The notes: generated from the letters alone by a model not told the origin. A stretch of 64,000 nucleotides of DNA from JACKII01 sp965202745 (GCA_965202745.1 CBDBCB010000018.1:62001-126000), one strand, 5' to 3'; counted from the stretch's first letter, positions 18,052-27,761 are shown. Numbers and translations are program-made.

Positions 18052-20703
18052 ATGGCGACCACCAGTGACATCCGGACCACCTTCCTGAACTTCTTTGCGA
18101 AGAACGGGCACGAAATCGTTGAATCCAGTCCGCTTGTTCCGCGCAATGATCCGACCCTGCTGTTTACCAATGCCGGGATGGTGCAGTTCAAGAACGTATT
18201 CACCGGCGTGGAGCACCGCCCCTACTCCCGGGCCGTGACATCGCAGAAATGCGTGCGCGCGGGCGGCAAGCACAACGATCTGGAGAACGTCGGCTACACT
18301 GTGCGCCATCACACCTTCTTCGAAATGCTGGGGAACTTCTCCTTCGGTGACTATTTCAAAGACGTCGCGATTGAGAATGCCTGGAACCTGATCACCAACG
18401 AATACGGCCTGCCGAAAGACAAGCTTCTGGTCACCGTCTATTCGGAGGACGAGGAAGCCCCCGCTCTCTGGCGCAAGATAGCCGGGCTGCCGGACGAGAA
18501 AATCGTCCGCATCCCGACGTTTGACAATTTCTGGGCCATGGGCGACACTGGTCCCTGCGGTCCGTGCTCGGAAATATTCTTTGACCATGGCCCCTCCATT
18601 CCAGGCGGACCGCCCGGCAGCCCGGATGAAGACGGCGACCGGTTCATCGAAATCTGGAACCTGGTCTTCATGCAGTATGAGCAGGTAACCAAGCACGAAC
18701 GGGTCAACCTGCCCCGCCCATCCATCGATACGGGCATGGGCCTGGAGCGCATCGCTGCTGTGCTGCAGGGCAAGCATAACAATTACGACATCGACCTGAT
18801 GCGCGCGCTTATCCTGGCCTCAGCCGAAGCGACGGGGGTCGATCCGGACGGTGTTCAGGCCGCATCGCACAAGGTCATTGCCGACCATCTGCGCGCTTCC
18901 AGCTTTCTGATTGCCGATGGCGTTTTGCCGTCGAATGAGGGCCGCGGCTATGTCCTGCGGCGGATCATGCGCCGCGGTATGCGCCATGCCCACCTCCTCG
19001 GCGCACAAGACCCGTTGATGTGGCGGCTGGTGCCGGAATTAGTCCGCCAGATGGGTGCGGCTTTTCCTGAACTGGTCCGGGCACAATCGTTGATTACGGA
19101 AACCCTGCGGCTGGAGGAAGAGCGCTTCAAGCAGACATTGGGGCATGGCCTGCGTCTGCTGGACCAGGAAACTGAGAACCTTTCTGCCGGCGGTACGCTG
19201 GATGGCGAAATCGCCTTTCGCCTTTACGACACATTCGGCTTTCCGCTGGATCTGACCCAGGACGTACTGCGCACACGCGACATCGGTGTGGACACCAACC
19301 GCTTCAACGCTGCCATGGATCGCCAGCGGGCCGATGCACGCGCCGCGTGGTCCGGCTCCGGCGAAGCGGTGGACGAGGCTATCTGGTTCGACCTGCGCGA
19401 CCAGTTCAGCGCGACCGAATTCCTTGGCTATTCGTCAACAGAGGCTGAGGGCCAGGTATTGGCGATCATCCAGAACGGCGAAAGCATCGATAAAATCACG
19501 GATGGGGCTGAAGCGTCGATCATCCTCAACCAAACGCCATTTTATGGCGAATCCGGCGGTCAGACCGGCGATGCAGGTGGCATTACCGGTGAAAATGGCC
19601 AATTCACCGTCACCGACACGCAAAAGCGGCCGGGCGATTTGTTTGTCCATCAGGGCCGCGTGCAGTCCGGATCGTTGGCTGTCGGCGATGCGGTCGCCTT
19701 GCAGGTCGATCAATCCCGGCGGGACGCGACCCGCCGCAATCACTCGGCAACGCATCTTCTGCACTCGGCCTTGCGCCGGGCCTTGGGCGATCACGTGGCG
19801 CAGAAGGGCTCACTGGTATCGGCCGACCGCCTGCGCTTCGACATCTCCCATCCCAAAGCCATGTCGGCCGCAGAGCTGGCCCAGGTAGAGACGGAAGTGA
19901 ACGAGCGGGTCCGCCTGAACGCACCGGTCTCTACACGGTTGATGCCCACGGACCCGGCTATTGAGGCCGGCGCCATGGCACTGTTCGGCGAGAAATATGG
20001 CGATGAGGTGCGGGTGGTCACCATGGGCGGCAGCGATCCGGATCATCCGGACCAGGCATATTCGCTGGAGCTTTGCGGCGGCACGCATGTGGAACAGACC
20101 GGCGATATCGGCAACTTTCTGGTGGTCGCTGAAAGCGCGGTTGCTGCCGGTGTCCGCCGGATAGAGGCACTGACCGGTGCCGCGGCTCAGGCCTACACGG
20201 CCGCCCGCCTGCAGGTATTGGACGAGGTCGCTCAGCAATTGCGCGCGACGCCGGAATTGGTGGGCGAGCGTGTCGCAGCGCTGCTGGATGAACGGCGCAA
20301 GCTGGAACGCGATGTCACCGAGCTTCGCCGTCAGTTGGCAACCGGCGGCAGTGGCGGCGGCGCTGCGGTTCAGGATGTTGCGGGCATCAAGTACGCGGGC
20401 CGCAAGCTGGACGGTGTGCCTGCCAAGGACCTTCGTGGCATGGCAGATGACATCAAGGGTCAGTTGGGTTCCGGCGTTGTGGCCATCGTCACGACCAATG
20501 ACGGCAAGGGCTCGCTGGTGGTTGGTGTGACCGACGACCTGAAGGAAAAGATCAGCGCTGTCGATCTGGTACGCGTTGGCGCGGCAGCCATGGGCGGCAA
20601 GGGCGGCGGCAGGCCGGATATGGCGCAGGCCGGCGGCCCGGATGGCAGCCAGGCCGATGCCGCGCTAAAAGCCATCGCTGAGGCCATTGCCGCAGCTGGC
20701 TGA
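18052..20703 (+). CDS. alaS: Alanine--tRNA ligase
   Basis: AlaS charges tRNA-Ala and edits mischarged Ser and Gly. The 883-residue product has normal length. The class II catalytic core is at the N-terminus (SPLVPRNDPTLLFTNAGMVQ), followed by the tRNA-recognition region. The editing domain carries the zinc-binding HSATH (564-568) and CGGTH (675-679), so Cys and His ligands are intact. A DHHA1-type oligomerisation domain with a Gly/Ala-rich segment (GSGGGAAVQD and GGKGGGRPDMAQ) ends the protein. It converges with thiL, 15 bp between stops. Confidence 0.97.
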   Translation: MATTSDIRTTFLNFFAKNGHEIVESSPLVPRNDPTLLFTNAGMVQFKNVFTGVEHRPYSRAVTSQKCVRAGGKHNDLENVGYTVRHHTFFEMLGNFSFGDYFKDVAIENAWNLITNEYGLPKDKLLVTVYSEDEEAPALWRKIAGLPDEKIVRIPTFDNFWAMGDTGPCGPCSEIFFDHGPSIPGGPPGSPDEDGDRFIEIWNLVFMQYEQVTKHERVNLPRPSIDTGMGLERIAAVLQGKHNNYDIDLMRALILASAEATGVDPDGVQAASHKVIADHLRASSFLIADGVLPSNEGRGYVLRRIMRRGMRHAHLLGAQDPLMWRLVPELVRQMGAAFPELVRAQSLITETLRLEEERFKQTLGHGLRLLDQETENLSAGGTLDGEIAFRLYDTFGFPLDLTQDVLRTRDIGVDTNRFNAAMDRQRADARAAWSGSGEAVDEAIWFDLRDQFSATEFLGYSSTEAEGQVLAIIQNGESIDKITDGAEASIILNQTPFYGESGGQTGDAGGITGENGQFTVTDTQKRPGDLFVHQGRVQSGSLAVGDAVALQVDQSRRDATRRNHSATHLLHSALRRALGDHVAQKGSLVSADRLRFDISHPKAMSAAELAQVETEVNERVRLNAPVSTRLMPTDPAIEAGAMALFGEKYGDEVRVVTMGGSDPDHPDQAYSLELCGGTHVEQTGDIGNFLVVAESAVAAGVRRIEALTGAAAQAYTAARLQVLDEVAQQLRATPELVGERVAALLDERRKLERDVTELRRQLATGGSGGGAAVQDVAGIKYAGRKLDGVPAKDLRGMADDIKGQLGSGVVAIVTTNDGKGSLVVGVTDDLKEKISAVDLVRVGAAAMGGKGGGRPDMAQAGGPDGSQADAALKAIAEAIAAAG

Positions 20704-20718
20704 GGGTAGAATCGCCGG

Positions 20719-21738
20719 TCAAAAGTGCCGGTAGCCGCCCTGTGCAATACAGAGAGGCTGCCCGCCACGGCCGGTGACGGTTACGCCCCTGCCCTCCTCC
20801 ATATGGCCGATCATTGTCAGGTCCATACTGTTTTGAGCAGCCAGCCGGCTTAGCTCCGGACTGGCAGACGCGGGAGCTGTCAGGAGGAGTTCGTAGTCAT
20901 CGCCACCGGTAATCATCTGCTCAAACCACTGAGGATTGGCGTCAACAGCCATCACCCCACTAGGTGAGAGCGGGATTGCGGCTCCGTCAATGACAGCGCG
21001 GAGACTGGACGCCTCCGCAATGTGTCCGAGGTCAGCGATCAGGCCGTCCGAGATATCGGCGGACGCTGTAACCAGTCCCGAGCCTATCAATGCGCTGCCC
21101 AGCTCGACCCGCGGCTCCGGCTGGCGGAAGCGGACTGTGACGTGACCGGCGAGAGCTGCTGTCAGGTCAGGCCCCCTGCCCTGGCAGAAGGCCAGCCCCA
21201 GAACCGCGTCGCCGATGGTGCCAGACACCCAAACCTGATCCCCAGACTGTGCGCCGCCGCGCCGTGGCGCTGCCGCAGCGGCGTTGCCGATGGCGGTTAC
21301 GTTAATGGTCAATGGACCGGGTGTGCGTACCGTATCGCCGCCCAGCAGCGACCAGCCAAAGGTATCCTGGTTCCGTCGGAGTCCCGCGGCAAAGGCTGCG
21401 ATCCAGGCCTCGTCCTGCCCGGTACTCAGAGCCAGGGTCAGCAGGTAGCCAAGCGGTGCTGCTCCCTTCGCCGCCAGGTCGGAGAGATTGACGCGCAACA
21501 CCCGCTCGGCAATGGCCGCGGGGTCTTCATCGGCTAGGAAGTGAACACCGGCAACGATTGCATCGGCATTCAGGACCAGATCGCCGCCCGTCCGCGCCAG
21601 GTTCAGAACGGCAACGTCATCGTTGAGGCCGCGGGCACCCGGGTCGGTGGCCAGAGGCGCCAAATAGCGGGCGATCAGCTCAAACTCGCCCAGAGATTCG
21701 CGGTCAGGCGGTTTTGAAGTCATCGGGCCGGAGTTCAT
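20719..21738 (-). CDS. thiL: Thiamine-monophosphate kinase
   Basis: ThiL phosphorylates thiamine monophosphate to the active diphosphate cofactor. The 339-residue protein starts with GEFELIARYLAPLA, then the Asp-rich nucleotide/metal site (GLNDDVAVL), LNADAIVAGVHF, a VNLSDLAAKGAAPLG block and GGDTVRTPGP. The C-terminus has ITGGDDYELLLTAP. These are typical ThiL motifs in order. It is the last gene of the nrdR-rib-nusB block and its start overlaps nusB by up to 35 bp, an overlap that suggests translational coupling. Confidence 0.95.
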   Translation of the reverse strand: MNSGPMTSKPPDRESLGEFELIARYLAPLATDPGARGLNDDVAVLNLARTGGDLVLNADAIVAGVHFLADEDPAAIAERVLRVNLSDLAAKGAAPLGYLLTLALSTGQDEAWIAAFAAGLRRNQDTFGWSLLGGDTVRTPGPLTINVTAIGNAAAAAPRRGGAQSGDQVWVSGTIGDAVLGLAFCQGRGPDLTAALAGHVTVRFRQPEPRVELGSALIGSGLVTASADISDGLIADLGHIAEASSLRAVIDGAAIPLSPSGVMAVDANPQWFEQMITGGDDYELLLTAPASASPELSRLAAQNSMDLTMIGHMEEGRGVTVTGRGGQPLCIAQGGYRHF

Positions 21739-22228
21739 GCGCTAACCGGTCGAGCACCGCGTTGACCAGCGACCGCTCGCCGTCATCGAAGAAGGCGGCA
21801 GCGATCTCCGTATACTCGTCTATCGTCGAGCGGGCGGGCACGTCCGTCAGTGTCTGAAGCTCGTAAGTGCCGGCCATCAGGATGGCTTGCAGCACGTATT
21901 CAAGCTGCCCTACCTGCCGCTTTTGCAGCTTTTCCTGCACCAGCAGGGTCAGGGCCTGGGCGTCCTGGGCAATACCGGCCGTCAGGCGGCGGAAAAATGC
22001 TTTGTCAGCATTCAGCGAAAGGCCGTCGATATCATGCCCCAGACGATGCTCCTCAAACTGCTTCGCCACCTGGGCGACGGAGGAATGGGTCATGGCCGAC
22101 TGGTAGAGTACCTGGATTGCCGCCACACGCGCCAACTGCCGAAGGCCGTCCAAAGGACGCGCATCGACCGGCTCGCCCACAGGCAAAGCCCCAGGGGCAA
22201 ATGATTGAACTAGATCATCGCCCCGCAT
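21704..22228 (-). CDS. nusB: Transcription antitermination factor NusB
   Basis: NusB binds BoxA RNA with NusE (S10) and supports rRNA antitermination. The 174-residue product has the all-helical NusB fold signature: RVAAIQVLYQSAMT near the N-terminus and the C-terminal STIDEYTEIAAAFFDDGERSLVNAVLDRLA. The length is typical for the alphaproteobacterial form. It lies 17 bp downstream of ribH and overlaps thiL, keeping the ribH-nusB-thiL order common in proteobacteria. Confidence 0.95.
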   Translation of the reverse strand: MRGDDLVQSFAPGALPVGEPVDARPLDGLRQLARVAAIQVLYQSAMTHSSVAQVAKQFEEHRLGHDIDGLSLNADKAFFRRLTAGIAQDAQALTLLVQEKLQKRQVGQLEYVLQAILMAGTYELQTLTDVPARSTIDEYTEIAAAFFDDGERSLVNAVLDRLAHELRPDDFKTA

Positions 22229-22245
22229 GGGAGTTTCCTAACTAT

Positions 22246-22683
22246 TCAGTTCTGAGAAAAGCGGCGGGCTAAAGCGAGATTCATCAGGCAGGCGCGCGTG
22301 GCTTCACCACCTTTATCCTTACCATCCGGGTCCGCACGAACAAGTGCTTGCGCCTCGTTCTCTACCGTCAACAGACCTAACCCTATCACCAAACCACCAT
22401 CCGTTGCCAGATTCTGCACCGCACGTGCGGTTTCGTTGCAGATCAGGTCATAGTGCGAGGTCTCGCCCCGGATAACGCAGCCGAGAGTGATATAGCCGTC
22501 ATAGTCACCGCTATCGTGCGCTGTGGATATGGCAAACGGCAATTCGAAGGCGCCGGCCACTTCCACCACCTCATGGGTCGCGCCGGCGGCCTCCAGACTG
22601 CGGGCAACACCGGCCAGAAGCGCGTCGGTGATATGCTTGTAGTAAGAGGCTACAGCGACGAGGATGTGGGTTTTGTCAGCCAT
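22246..22683 (-). CDS. ribH: 6,7-dimethyl-8-ribityllumazine synthase
   Basis: RibH condenses 5-amino-6-ribitylaminouracil with dihydroxybutanone phosphate in riboflavin synthesis. The 145-residue product has the AFELPFA phosphate-binding segment, TLGCVIRGETSHYD with the conserved His77, and a full-length fold. The start is 3 bp past the stop of ribB, so both are co-translated. This is the smaller lumazine synthase type that forms capsids or pentamers. Confidence 0.95.
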   Translation of the reverse strand: MADKTHILVAVASYYKHITDALLAGVARSLEAAGATHEVVEVAGAFELPFAISTAHDSGDYDGYITLGCVIRGETSHYDLICNETARAVQNLATDGGLVIGLGLLTVENEAQALVRADPDGKDKGGEATRACLMNLALARRFSQN

Positions 22684-22686
22684 TTT

Positions 22687-23892
22687 TTAATTCTTTTCGC
22701 GGGGCACGGAACGGGTTTCGACGACCTTCAGGCCATAGCCCTCAAGGCCAACAATGTGCCGTTCCGTATTGGACAACAGCACCATTTCCTTAATGCCAAG
22801 ATCAAGCAGGATTTGCGCGCCAATACCATAGTCCCGCAGATAGCGGCCGCCCTGGTCCTGCTTTTCGCTCAGCTCGTCCAACAGGCGTTGGGAAAGCATG
22901 GTCGAGCGGGTTTCACGGATGACGACCACGACACCGCGGCCTTCCTTGCCGATCAGCTCCATGGCCTTGTGCGGGGCCCCGCCGCGCTGCCGGTGCTCAT
23001 CGCCCAGGAAGTCTTCCAGCAGGTTCATGGCGTGCATGCGCACAATGACAGGCTCGTCCATCGTAATATCGCCTTTCACCAGCGCGATATGTTCGGCGTA
23101 TTCAAAGGTGGTTCCATAGATAATCATCCGGAAGTCGCCGCCATAGCGGGACTTCAGTTCGGCCTCTACCTTACGTTCCACGGTTTGGTCATAGCGGCGG
23201 CGATAGGCAATCAGATCGGCGATAGCGCCCATCTTAAGGCCATGGAACTGCGCAAACGGCACCAGGTCTGGTAGGCGGGCCATCGTGCCGTCTTCGTTCA
23301 TGATCTCGCAGATCACGCCAGCAGGATTGAGACCCGCGAGCCGCGCAATATCGACGGCTGCTTCGGTATGACCGGCGCGGACAAGAACGCCGCCTTCGCG
23401 AGCTTCCAGCGGAAAGACGTGACCGGGTGTGTTGATGTCGTCCTTACCGCGGGCCGGGTCTATAGCGACCGCGATGGTGCGCGCGCGGTCACCGGCGGAG
23501 ATGCCGGTGGTCACCCCCTCAGCCGCCTCAATGGAGACGGTGAAGGCGGTCGACTGGCGCTGCCGGTTAGCGCTGGGCATCAGAGGCAGGCCCAGTTCCT
23601 GTACCCGGTTTTTGGTCAATGACAGACAGATAAGCCCACGACCGTATTTGGCCATGAAATTAATGGCGGCTGGCGTCGCCATCTGGGCTGGAATTACCAG
23701 ATCGCCCTCGTTTTCCCGGTCTTCATCATCGACCAGGATGAACATGCGTCCGTTCCGCGCTTCCTCAATGATTTCTTCGATAGGAGAGAGGAACGAAAGA
23801 TCTTCATCCGTGCGGGGCTTCTCGTCACCCTCAAGGGCGGCAGCCAAATCACTGGGGGTTGCGCGTTTCATAGTGTTGGAATCGTCGCTCAC
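22687..23892 (-). CDS. ribB: 3,4-dihydroxy-2-butanone-4-phosphate synthase with degenerate GTP cyclohydrolase II-like domain (RibBX type)
   Basis: The N-terminal half (about 35-235 of 401) makes dihydroxybutanone phosphate from ribulose 5-phosphate. It has the acidic metal loop DDEDRENEGD (55-64), a GHTEAAVDIARLAGL block and CEIMNEDGTMARLPDL. The C-terminal half aligns with GTP cyclohydrolase II but has no cysteine at all. The three zinc ligands of active RibA (in ECL and RCDCG segments) are missing, and the QEGRG-like loop is changed. This fits the RibBX variant known from proteobacteria, so a separate ribA is needed elsewhere. The start is a GTG with a 4-bp overlap with ribE. Confidence 0.92.
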   Translation of the reverse strand: MSDDSNTMKRATPSDLAAALEGDEKPRTDEDLSFLSPIEEIIEEARNGRMFILVDDEDRENEGDLVIPAQMATPAAINFMAKYGRGLICLSLTKNRVQELGLPLMPSANRQRQSTAFTVSIEAAEGVTTGISAGDRARTIAVAIDPARGKDDINTPGHVFPLEAREGGVLVRAGHTEAAVDIARLAGLNPAGVICEIMNEDGTMARLPDLVPFAQFHGLKMGAIADLIAYRRRYDQTVERKVEAELKSRYGGDFRMIIYGTTFEYAEHIALVKGDITMDEPVIVRMHAMNLLEDFLGDEHRQRGGAPHKAMELIGKEGRGVVVVIRETRSTMLSQRLLDELSEKQDQGGRYLRDYGIGAQILLDLGIKEMVLLSNTERHIVGLEGYGLKVVETRSVPREKN

Positions 23893-24485
23893 GCGAGACC
23901 TCTCATTTCTGTCAGGCGTGCAACGTAGCGCGCCAGCATGTCGATTTCTACGTTGATGCGGTCGCCAACCGCTGCATCGCCGAACGTGGTGTTCTCCAGC
24001 GTGTGGGGAATCAGGTTTACGCCAAAGCGGTTGCCGTCGACCTCATTCACAGTCAACGACACGCCATTCAGGCAAACAGAGCCTTTTTCTGCAATGAAGG
24101 GGGCCAGTTCCATCGGCACATCGAAGGAAAAGCGGACGCTGTCTCCCTCGTCCTGGCGCACGGCAACGGTACCGACGCCGTCAACGTGACCGGAAACGAT
24201 ATGGCCGCCAAGCTCGTCGCCGACTTTCAGCGCGCGCTCCATGTTGATTCTGGTACCGGCCTGCCAGTCACCCAGCACGGTGCAGGCCAGCGTCTCTGCT
24301 GACGCATCGACCGCGAACCAGCCGGGGCCTTTATCGACGACAGTCAGGCAAGCGCCGCTGCACGAGATCGACGCGCCCATTTCCACGGTCGCCATATCGT
24401 ACCGCGTTTCCAGAACCAGGCGGGTATCGCCCCGCTGTTCGATTGACCGTACCCGGCCGATATCACTGACAATTCCTGTAAACAT
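23889..24485 (-). CDS. ribE: Riboflavin synthase, alpha subunit
   Basis: Riboflavin synthase dismutates two lumazines into riboflavin and the pyrimidine precursor. The family starts with MFTGIV, found here at 24485, so I use that start (198 residues) rather than a longer open frame to 24635. The duplicated lumazine-binding domains are visible: SCSGACLTVVDKG in the first repeat and VCLNGVSLTVNEV in the second, each with the HxxxGHVDGVG-like segment. It ends in a GTGA overlap with ribB and starts 19 bp after ribD. Confidence 0.95.
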   Translation of the reverse strand: MFTGIVSDIGRVRSIEQRGDTRLVLETRYDMATVEMGASISCSGACLTVVDKGPGWFAVDASAETLACTVLGDWQAGTRINMERALKVGDELGGHIVSGHVDGVGTVAVRQDEGDSVRFSFDVPMELAPFIAEKGSVCLNGVSLTVNEVDGNRFGVNLIPHTLENTTFGDAAVGDRINVEIDMLARYVARLTEMRGLA

Positions 24486-24504
24486 AGGCCTGCTTATGCT
24501 GTTT

Positions 24505-25590
24505 CTAGGCAAGTTCGTAAACGGACAAGACATCGTCGCCCAGTGCGCGGGTTTCCACCAGAGTAAACCCCTGCATATCTGCGATGCGCCGAACACCGAA
24601 TGGTGCAATCGCCGGAAGCCCGTCACCACCGGCAATGCTGGACGCTCTAGCCCACTCGATACGGTCGACCAAGCCGTTTCGGATTAGGGATGCGACGAGA
24701 GTGCCGCCGCCTTCCACCAGCAGGCGGGTAATACCCCTATCCGCCAACAGCCGCAGCGCCGCTGTCATGTCGAGCGTGCCGCCGTCAGTCAATGGCACCC
24801 TCAGGTCATCAACATCAGGCAGAGGTTCAGTGGTGGCGGCTGTTAAGCGCCACACCGGTGGCCCCTCGCCGGATAACAAATGCAATGGTCCGGCAACCGA
24901 ACCCCGCGTATCGAGATACACCCTGATCGGGGAGCGGTCCGCCATTCCCGGCACGCGGCAGGTCAGGCTGGGATTGTCGGTGTCCACGGTGCCCCGGCCA
25001 ACCATGATCGCGTCATGGGTCGCGCGAAGGTAGTGGCCATACCGCCGGGCTTCAGGGCCGGTGATCCATTGGCTCTCCCCGGTGACCGTGGCGATACGCG
25101 CATCCAAGGTCGTGGCGAGCTTCAGTGTAACCAGCGGCAGCCCTTCCTGGTGACGTTTCATGAAACCGCGATTGATCGCCTTAGCCTGATCCGCGAGCAC
25201 GCCGTGGGTCACCGCAACACCGGCCCTGCGAAGGGCCGCAAAACCGCGGCCGGAAACACGGGGGTCCGGATCACCGCAAGCAACGACCACCCGGGAGACT
25301 CCCGCGTCGATCAGAGCGGCGGCGCAGGGAGGGGTGCGGCCATGGTGGCTGCATGGTTCGAGCGATACATAGACTGTTGCAGCCTCGGCGCGTGCGCCAG
25401 CCATATCCAGCGCTTGGGTTTCGGCATGGGGACGGCCGCCAGGCTGGGTCCAGCCCTGCCCGACCGTCACGCCGTTCTGCACAATCACACAGCCGACGGC
25501 AGGATTCGGCCAGGTGCGGCCAAGGCCGCGGCGGGCAAGGGCCAATGCCGCCCGCATCCAGCGTTCGTCTGTTTCGGCGAAGGCCGCCAC
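24505..25590 (-). CDS. ribD: Bifunctional diaminohydroxyphosphoribosylaminopyrimidine deaminase / 5-amino-6-(5-phosphoribosylamino)uracil reductase
   Basis: RibD carries out the second and third steps of riboflavin synthesis. The 361-residue product has the zinc deaminase domain at the N-terminus (PNPAVGCVIVQNG, His55 and Glu57 in PHAETQA, Cys80 and Cys89 in PCSHHGRTPPC). The reductase domain follows (VTLKLATTLDARIA, ITGPEARRYGH, the LLVEGGGTLVASLI NADPH site). Both domains are complete. The start is 1 bp from the nrdR stop, so the pair is tightly coupled. Confidence 0.95.
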   Translation of the reverse strand: MAAFAETDERWMRAALALARRGLGRTWPNPAVGCVIVQNGVTVGQGWTQPGGRPHAETQALDMAGARAEAATVYVSLEPCSHHGRTPPCAAALIDAGVSRVVVACGDPDPRVSGRGFAALRRAGVAVTHGVLADQAKAINRGFMKRHQEGLPLVTLKLATTLDARIATVTGESQWITGPEARRYGHYLRATHDAIMVGRGTVDTDNPSLTCRVPGMADRSPIRVYLDTRGSVAGPLHLLSGEGPPVWRLTAATTEPLPDVDDLRVPLTDGGTLDMTAALRLLADRGITRLLVEGGGTLVASLIRNGLVDRIEWARASSIAGGDGLPAIAPFGVRRIADMQGFTLVETRALGDDVLSVYELA

Positions 25591-25591
25591 G

Positions 25592-26050
25592 TTACCGCTC
25601 GTTGCCGGTCAGGCGCCCGACAAAGTCCTCGAAATCCTTGGCCTCACGGAAATTGCGGTAGACGCTGGCAAAGCGCACGTAGGCAACCGGGTCCAGGGCC
25701 TCCAGGGTTTCCATGACCAGGCCGCCAACCTGCTCTGCCGAGATTTCCGCCTCGCCCGATTGCTCAATGCGCCGGACGATGCTGTTGACGGCTGCCTCCA
25801 CCTTGCGCTCTTCGACCGGACGTTTGCGAAGGGCGATGCGCATGGAGCGCTCGATCTTGTCCCGGTCGAACAGCTCGCGCCGCCCGTTGGACTTCACCAC
25901 GGTGATGTCGCGCAGGTAGACCCGTTCGAACGTGGTGAAGCGCGCACCGCAATCGACACACTGACGCCGCCTGCGGATGGCGGTGTTGTCGTCAGTCGGA
26001 CGGGAGTCCTTAACCTGTGTGTCGGGATGATTGCAGTGCGGACAACGCAT
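25592..26050 (-). CDS. nrdR: Transcriptional repressor NrdR
   Basis: NrdR represses ribonucleotide reductase genes in response to ATP/dATP. The 152-residue product has the N-terminal zinc ribbon (Cys3, Cys6, Cys31, Cys34), the basic RRRRQC segment that binds DNA and an ATP-cone domain starting near VVKSNGRRELFDRDKIERSM. It is full length. In many alphaproteobacteria nrdR sits between glyA and ribD, as here, 13 bp after glyA. I see no NrdR box pair in this window, so its targets lie elsewhere. Confidence 0.96.
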   Translation of the reverse strand: MRCPHCNHPDTQVKDSRPTDDNTAIRRRRQCVDCGARFTTFERVYLRDITVVKSNGRRELFDRDKIERSMRIALRKRPVEERKVEAAVNSIVRRIEQSGEAEISAEQVGGLVMETLEALDPVAYVRFASVYRNFREAKDFEDFVGRLTGNER

Positions 26051-26063
26051 GGATTGCGGCTAC

Positions 26064-27356
26064 TCAGGTATTGTAAATCGGAAAACGGTCACAGAGGGTT
26101 TTCACCTTGGCAGCAGTCGCGGCTTCCGCGGCGCGGTTGCCATACGGGTTCTTGGCAAGCTCCGCCAGAACATCGCCGATCAGGTCGCCGACCTGCTCGA
26201 ACTCCGCCACGCCAAAGCCGCGCGTGGTTGCCGCGGGCGAGCCGAGGCGAAGGCCGGAGGTAATCATCGGCTTTTGCGGATCGAACGGGATGGCGTTCTT
26301 GTTGCAGGTGATGCCGGCGCGCTCCAGCGCGGCTTCCGCGTCCTTGCCCGTCAGGCCCATAGGGCGGAGGTCGACCAGCATGAGGTGATTGTCAGTGCCG
26401 CCGGAAACAATGGCGAGTCCCCTCTCCTCCAGCCGCTTGGCCAAAGCCTGGGCATTGGCAAGGACAGCTTCAGAGTAAGCGCGGAAATTCGGCTGCAAAG
26501 CCTCACCGAAGGCAACAGCCTTCGCAGCGATGACGTGCATCAGCGGACCGCCCTGGAGCCCTGGGAACATCGCGAAATTGATCTTCTTGCCAATATCCTC
26601 GTGGTTGGAGAGGATCATGCCGCCACGCGGACCGCGCAGGGTCTTGTGGGTCGTGGTGGTGACCACGTGGGCGTGGGGCAGCGGGCTCGGCAGCACGCCA
26701 GCGGCGACGAGGCCGGCGAAGTGCGCCATGTCCACCATGAAAAACGCGCCGACGCTGTCGGCAATGGCGCGGAAGCGGGGGAAGTCGATCTCGCGAGGGT
26801 AGGCGCTGCCGCCGGCGATGATCAGCTTGGGCTTGTGTTCCTGGGCCAGATGCTCGACCTCATCAAAGTTGATGCGGGCATCATCCGCGCGCACGCCATA
26901 CTGAACGGCATGAAACCACTTGCCGGACAGGTTTGGCTTTGCCCCGTGAGTCAGATGACCGCCGGCGGCCAGCGACATGCCGAGGATGGTATCGCCCGGC
27001 TGTACCAGCGCAAGGAACGCGCCCTGGTTGGCTGACGCGCCGCAATGGGGCTGGACGTTGGCGAAGGCGCAGCCGAAAAGCTGCTTTGCGCGTTCAATGG
27101 CCAGGGATTCGGCAACATCGACGTGCTCGCAACCACCATAGTAGCGACGGCCGGGATAGCCCTCTGCGTACTTGTTGGTCAGCACGCTGCCCTGCGCTTC
27201 GAGCACCGCCTGGCTGACGATGTTCTCGGAGGCGATCAGCTCAATCTGATTTTGCTGACGGGAAAGCTCACCGGTCAGTGCCGCTGTCAATTCCGGGTCG
27301 GCATTGGCAACTGAAGCGGTGAAAAAGCCAGCGGAGCGAAGCGCGGCTGCGGTCAT
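26064..27356 (-). CDS. glyA: Serine hydroxymethyltransferase
   Basis: GlyA interconverts serine and glycine with tetrahydrofolate and supplies one-carbon units. From the ATG at 27356 the product is 430 residues. It shows IELIASENIVS, the YAEGYPGRRYYGGC block, the PLP-lysine motif VVTTTTHKTLRGPRGG and TSGLRLGSPAATTRGF. An upstream GTG (27401) adds 15 residues with a weaker ribosome site; AGGA lies 10 bp before the chosen ATG. It is the first gene of the minus-strand block. One-carbon units it makes can feed metH at 37-40 kb. Confidence 0.95.
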   Translation of the reverse strand: MTAAALRSAGFFTASVANADPELTAALTGELSRQQNQIELIASENIVSQAVLEAQGSVLTNKYAEGYPGRRYYGGCEHVDVAESLAIERAKQLFGCAFANVQPHCGASANQGAFLALVQPGDTILGMSLAAGGHLTHGAKPNLSGKWFHAVQYGVRADDARINFDEVEHLAQEHKPKLIIAGGSAYPREIDFPRFRAIADSVGAFFMVDMAHFAGLVAAGVLPSPLPHAHVVTTTTHKTLRGPRGGMILSNHEDIGKKINFAMFPGLQGGPLMHVIAAKAVAFGEALQPNFRAYSEAVLANAQALAKRLEERGLAIVSGGTDNHLMLVDLRPMGLTGKDAEAALERAGITCNKNAIPFDPQKPMITSGLRLGSPAATTRGFGVAEFEQVGDLIGDVLAELAKNPYGNRAAEAATAAKVKTLCDRFPIYNT

Positions 27357-27761
27357 GGGCAGCGATCCTAGTTTTGGGGAATTAAGCAGCGTGTTTGCCA
27401 CAATGGAGCGGGTCAGACAACCGGGAACCTACTAGATATCGGCCAAATAGGGCGGCGGATTGAAGGTGGCGTGTCGCGGACGCACATTCAATGGCTGAAA
27501 CTCAGCAGAGAGCCGTCTCCATCCGTGTAATTCTTTCTGGGCGCATGGCCCTTTTCCGCAGACCTGCATATTTCGAACCCAAAATTTCTAAGCTCAGAAA
27601 TATCTGCATCATGAGTAGCCTTAACGATGGCAAGGTATATCGAAGAGCCGGTCGAAAAAATCGCCCCTTCGATACCACTCGCTGCCGCCCGTTACTCACG
27701 ATGCCGGGTTCTGTGAAGCCTTTACATCCGTAAATGAGGCATAACCCTGCAGCAATTCGCG
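27357..27761. other. Intergenic region between glyA and the 2-hydroxyacid dehydrogenase
   Basis: This 405-bp stretch holds the glyA upstream region. Short open frames exist on both strands but none has a family motif, a convincing ribosome site or conserved features. I find no tRNA, terminator with T-run or riboswitch pattern. Confidence 0.5.
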
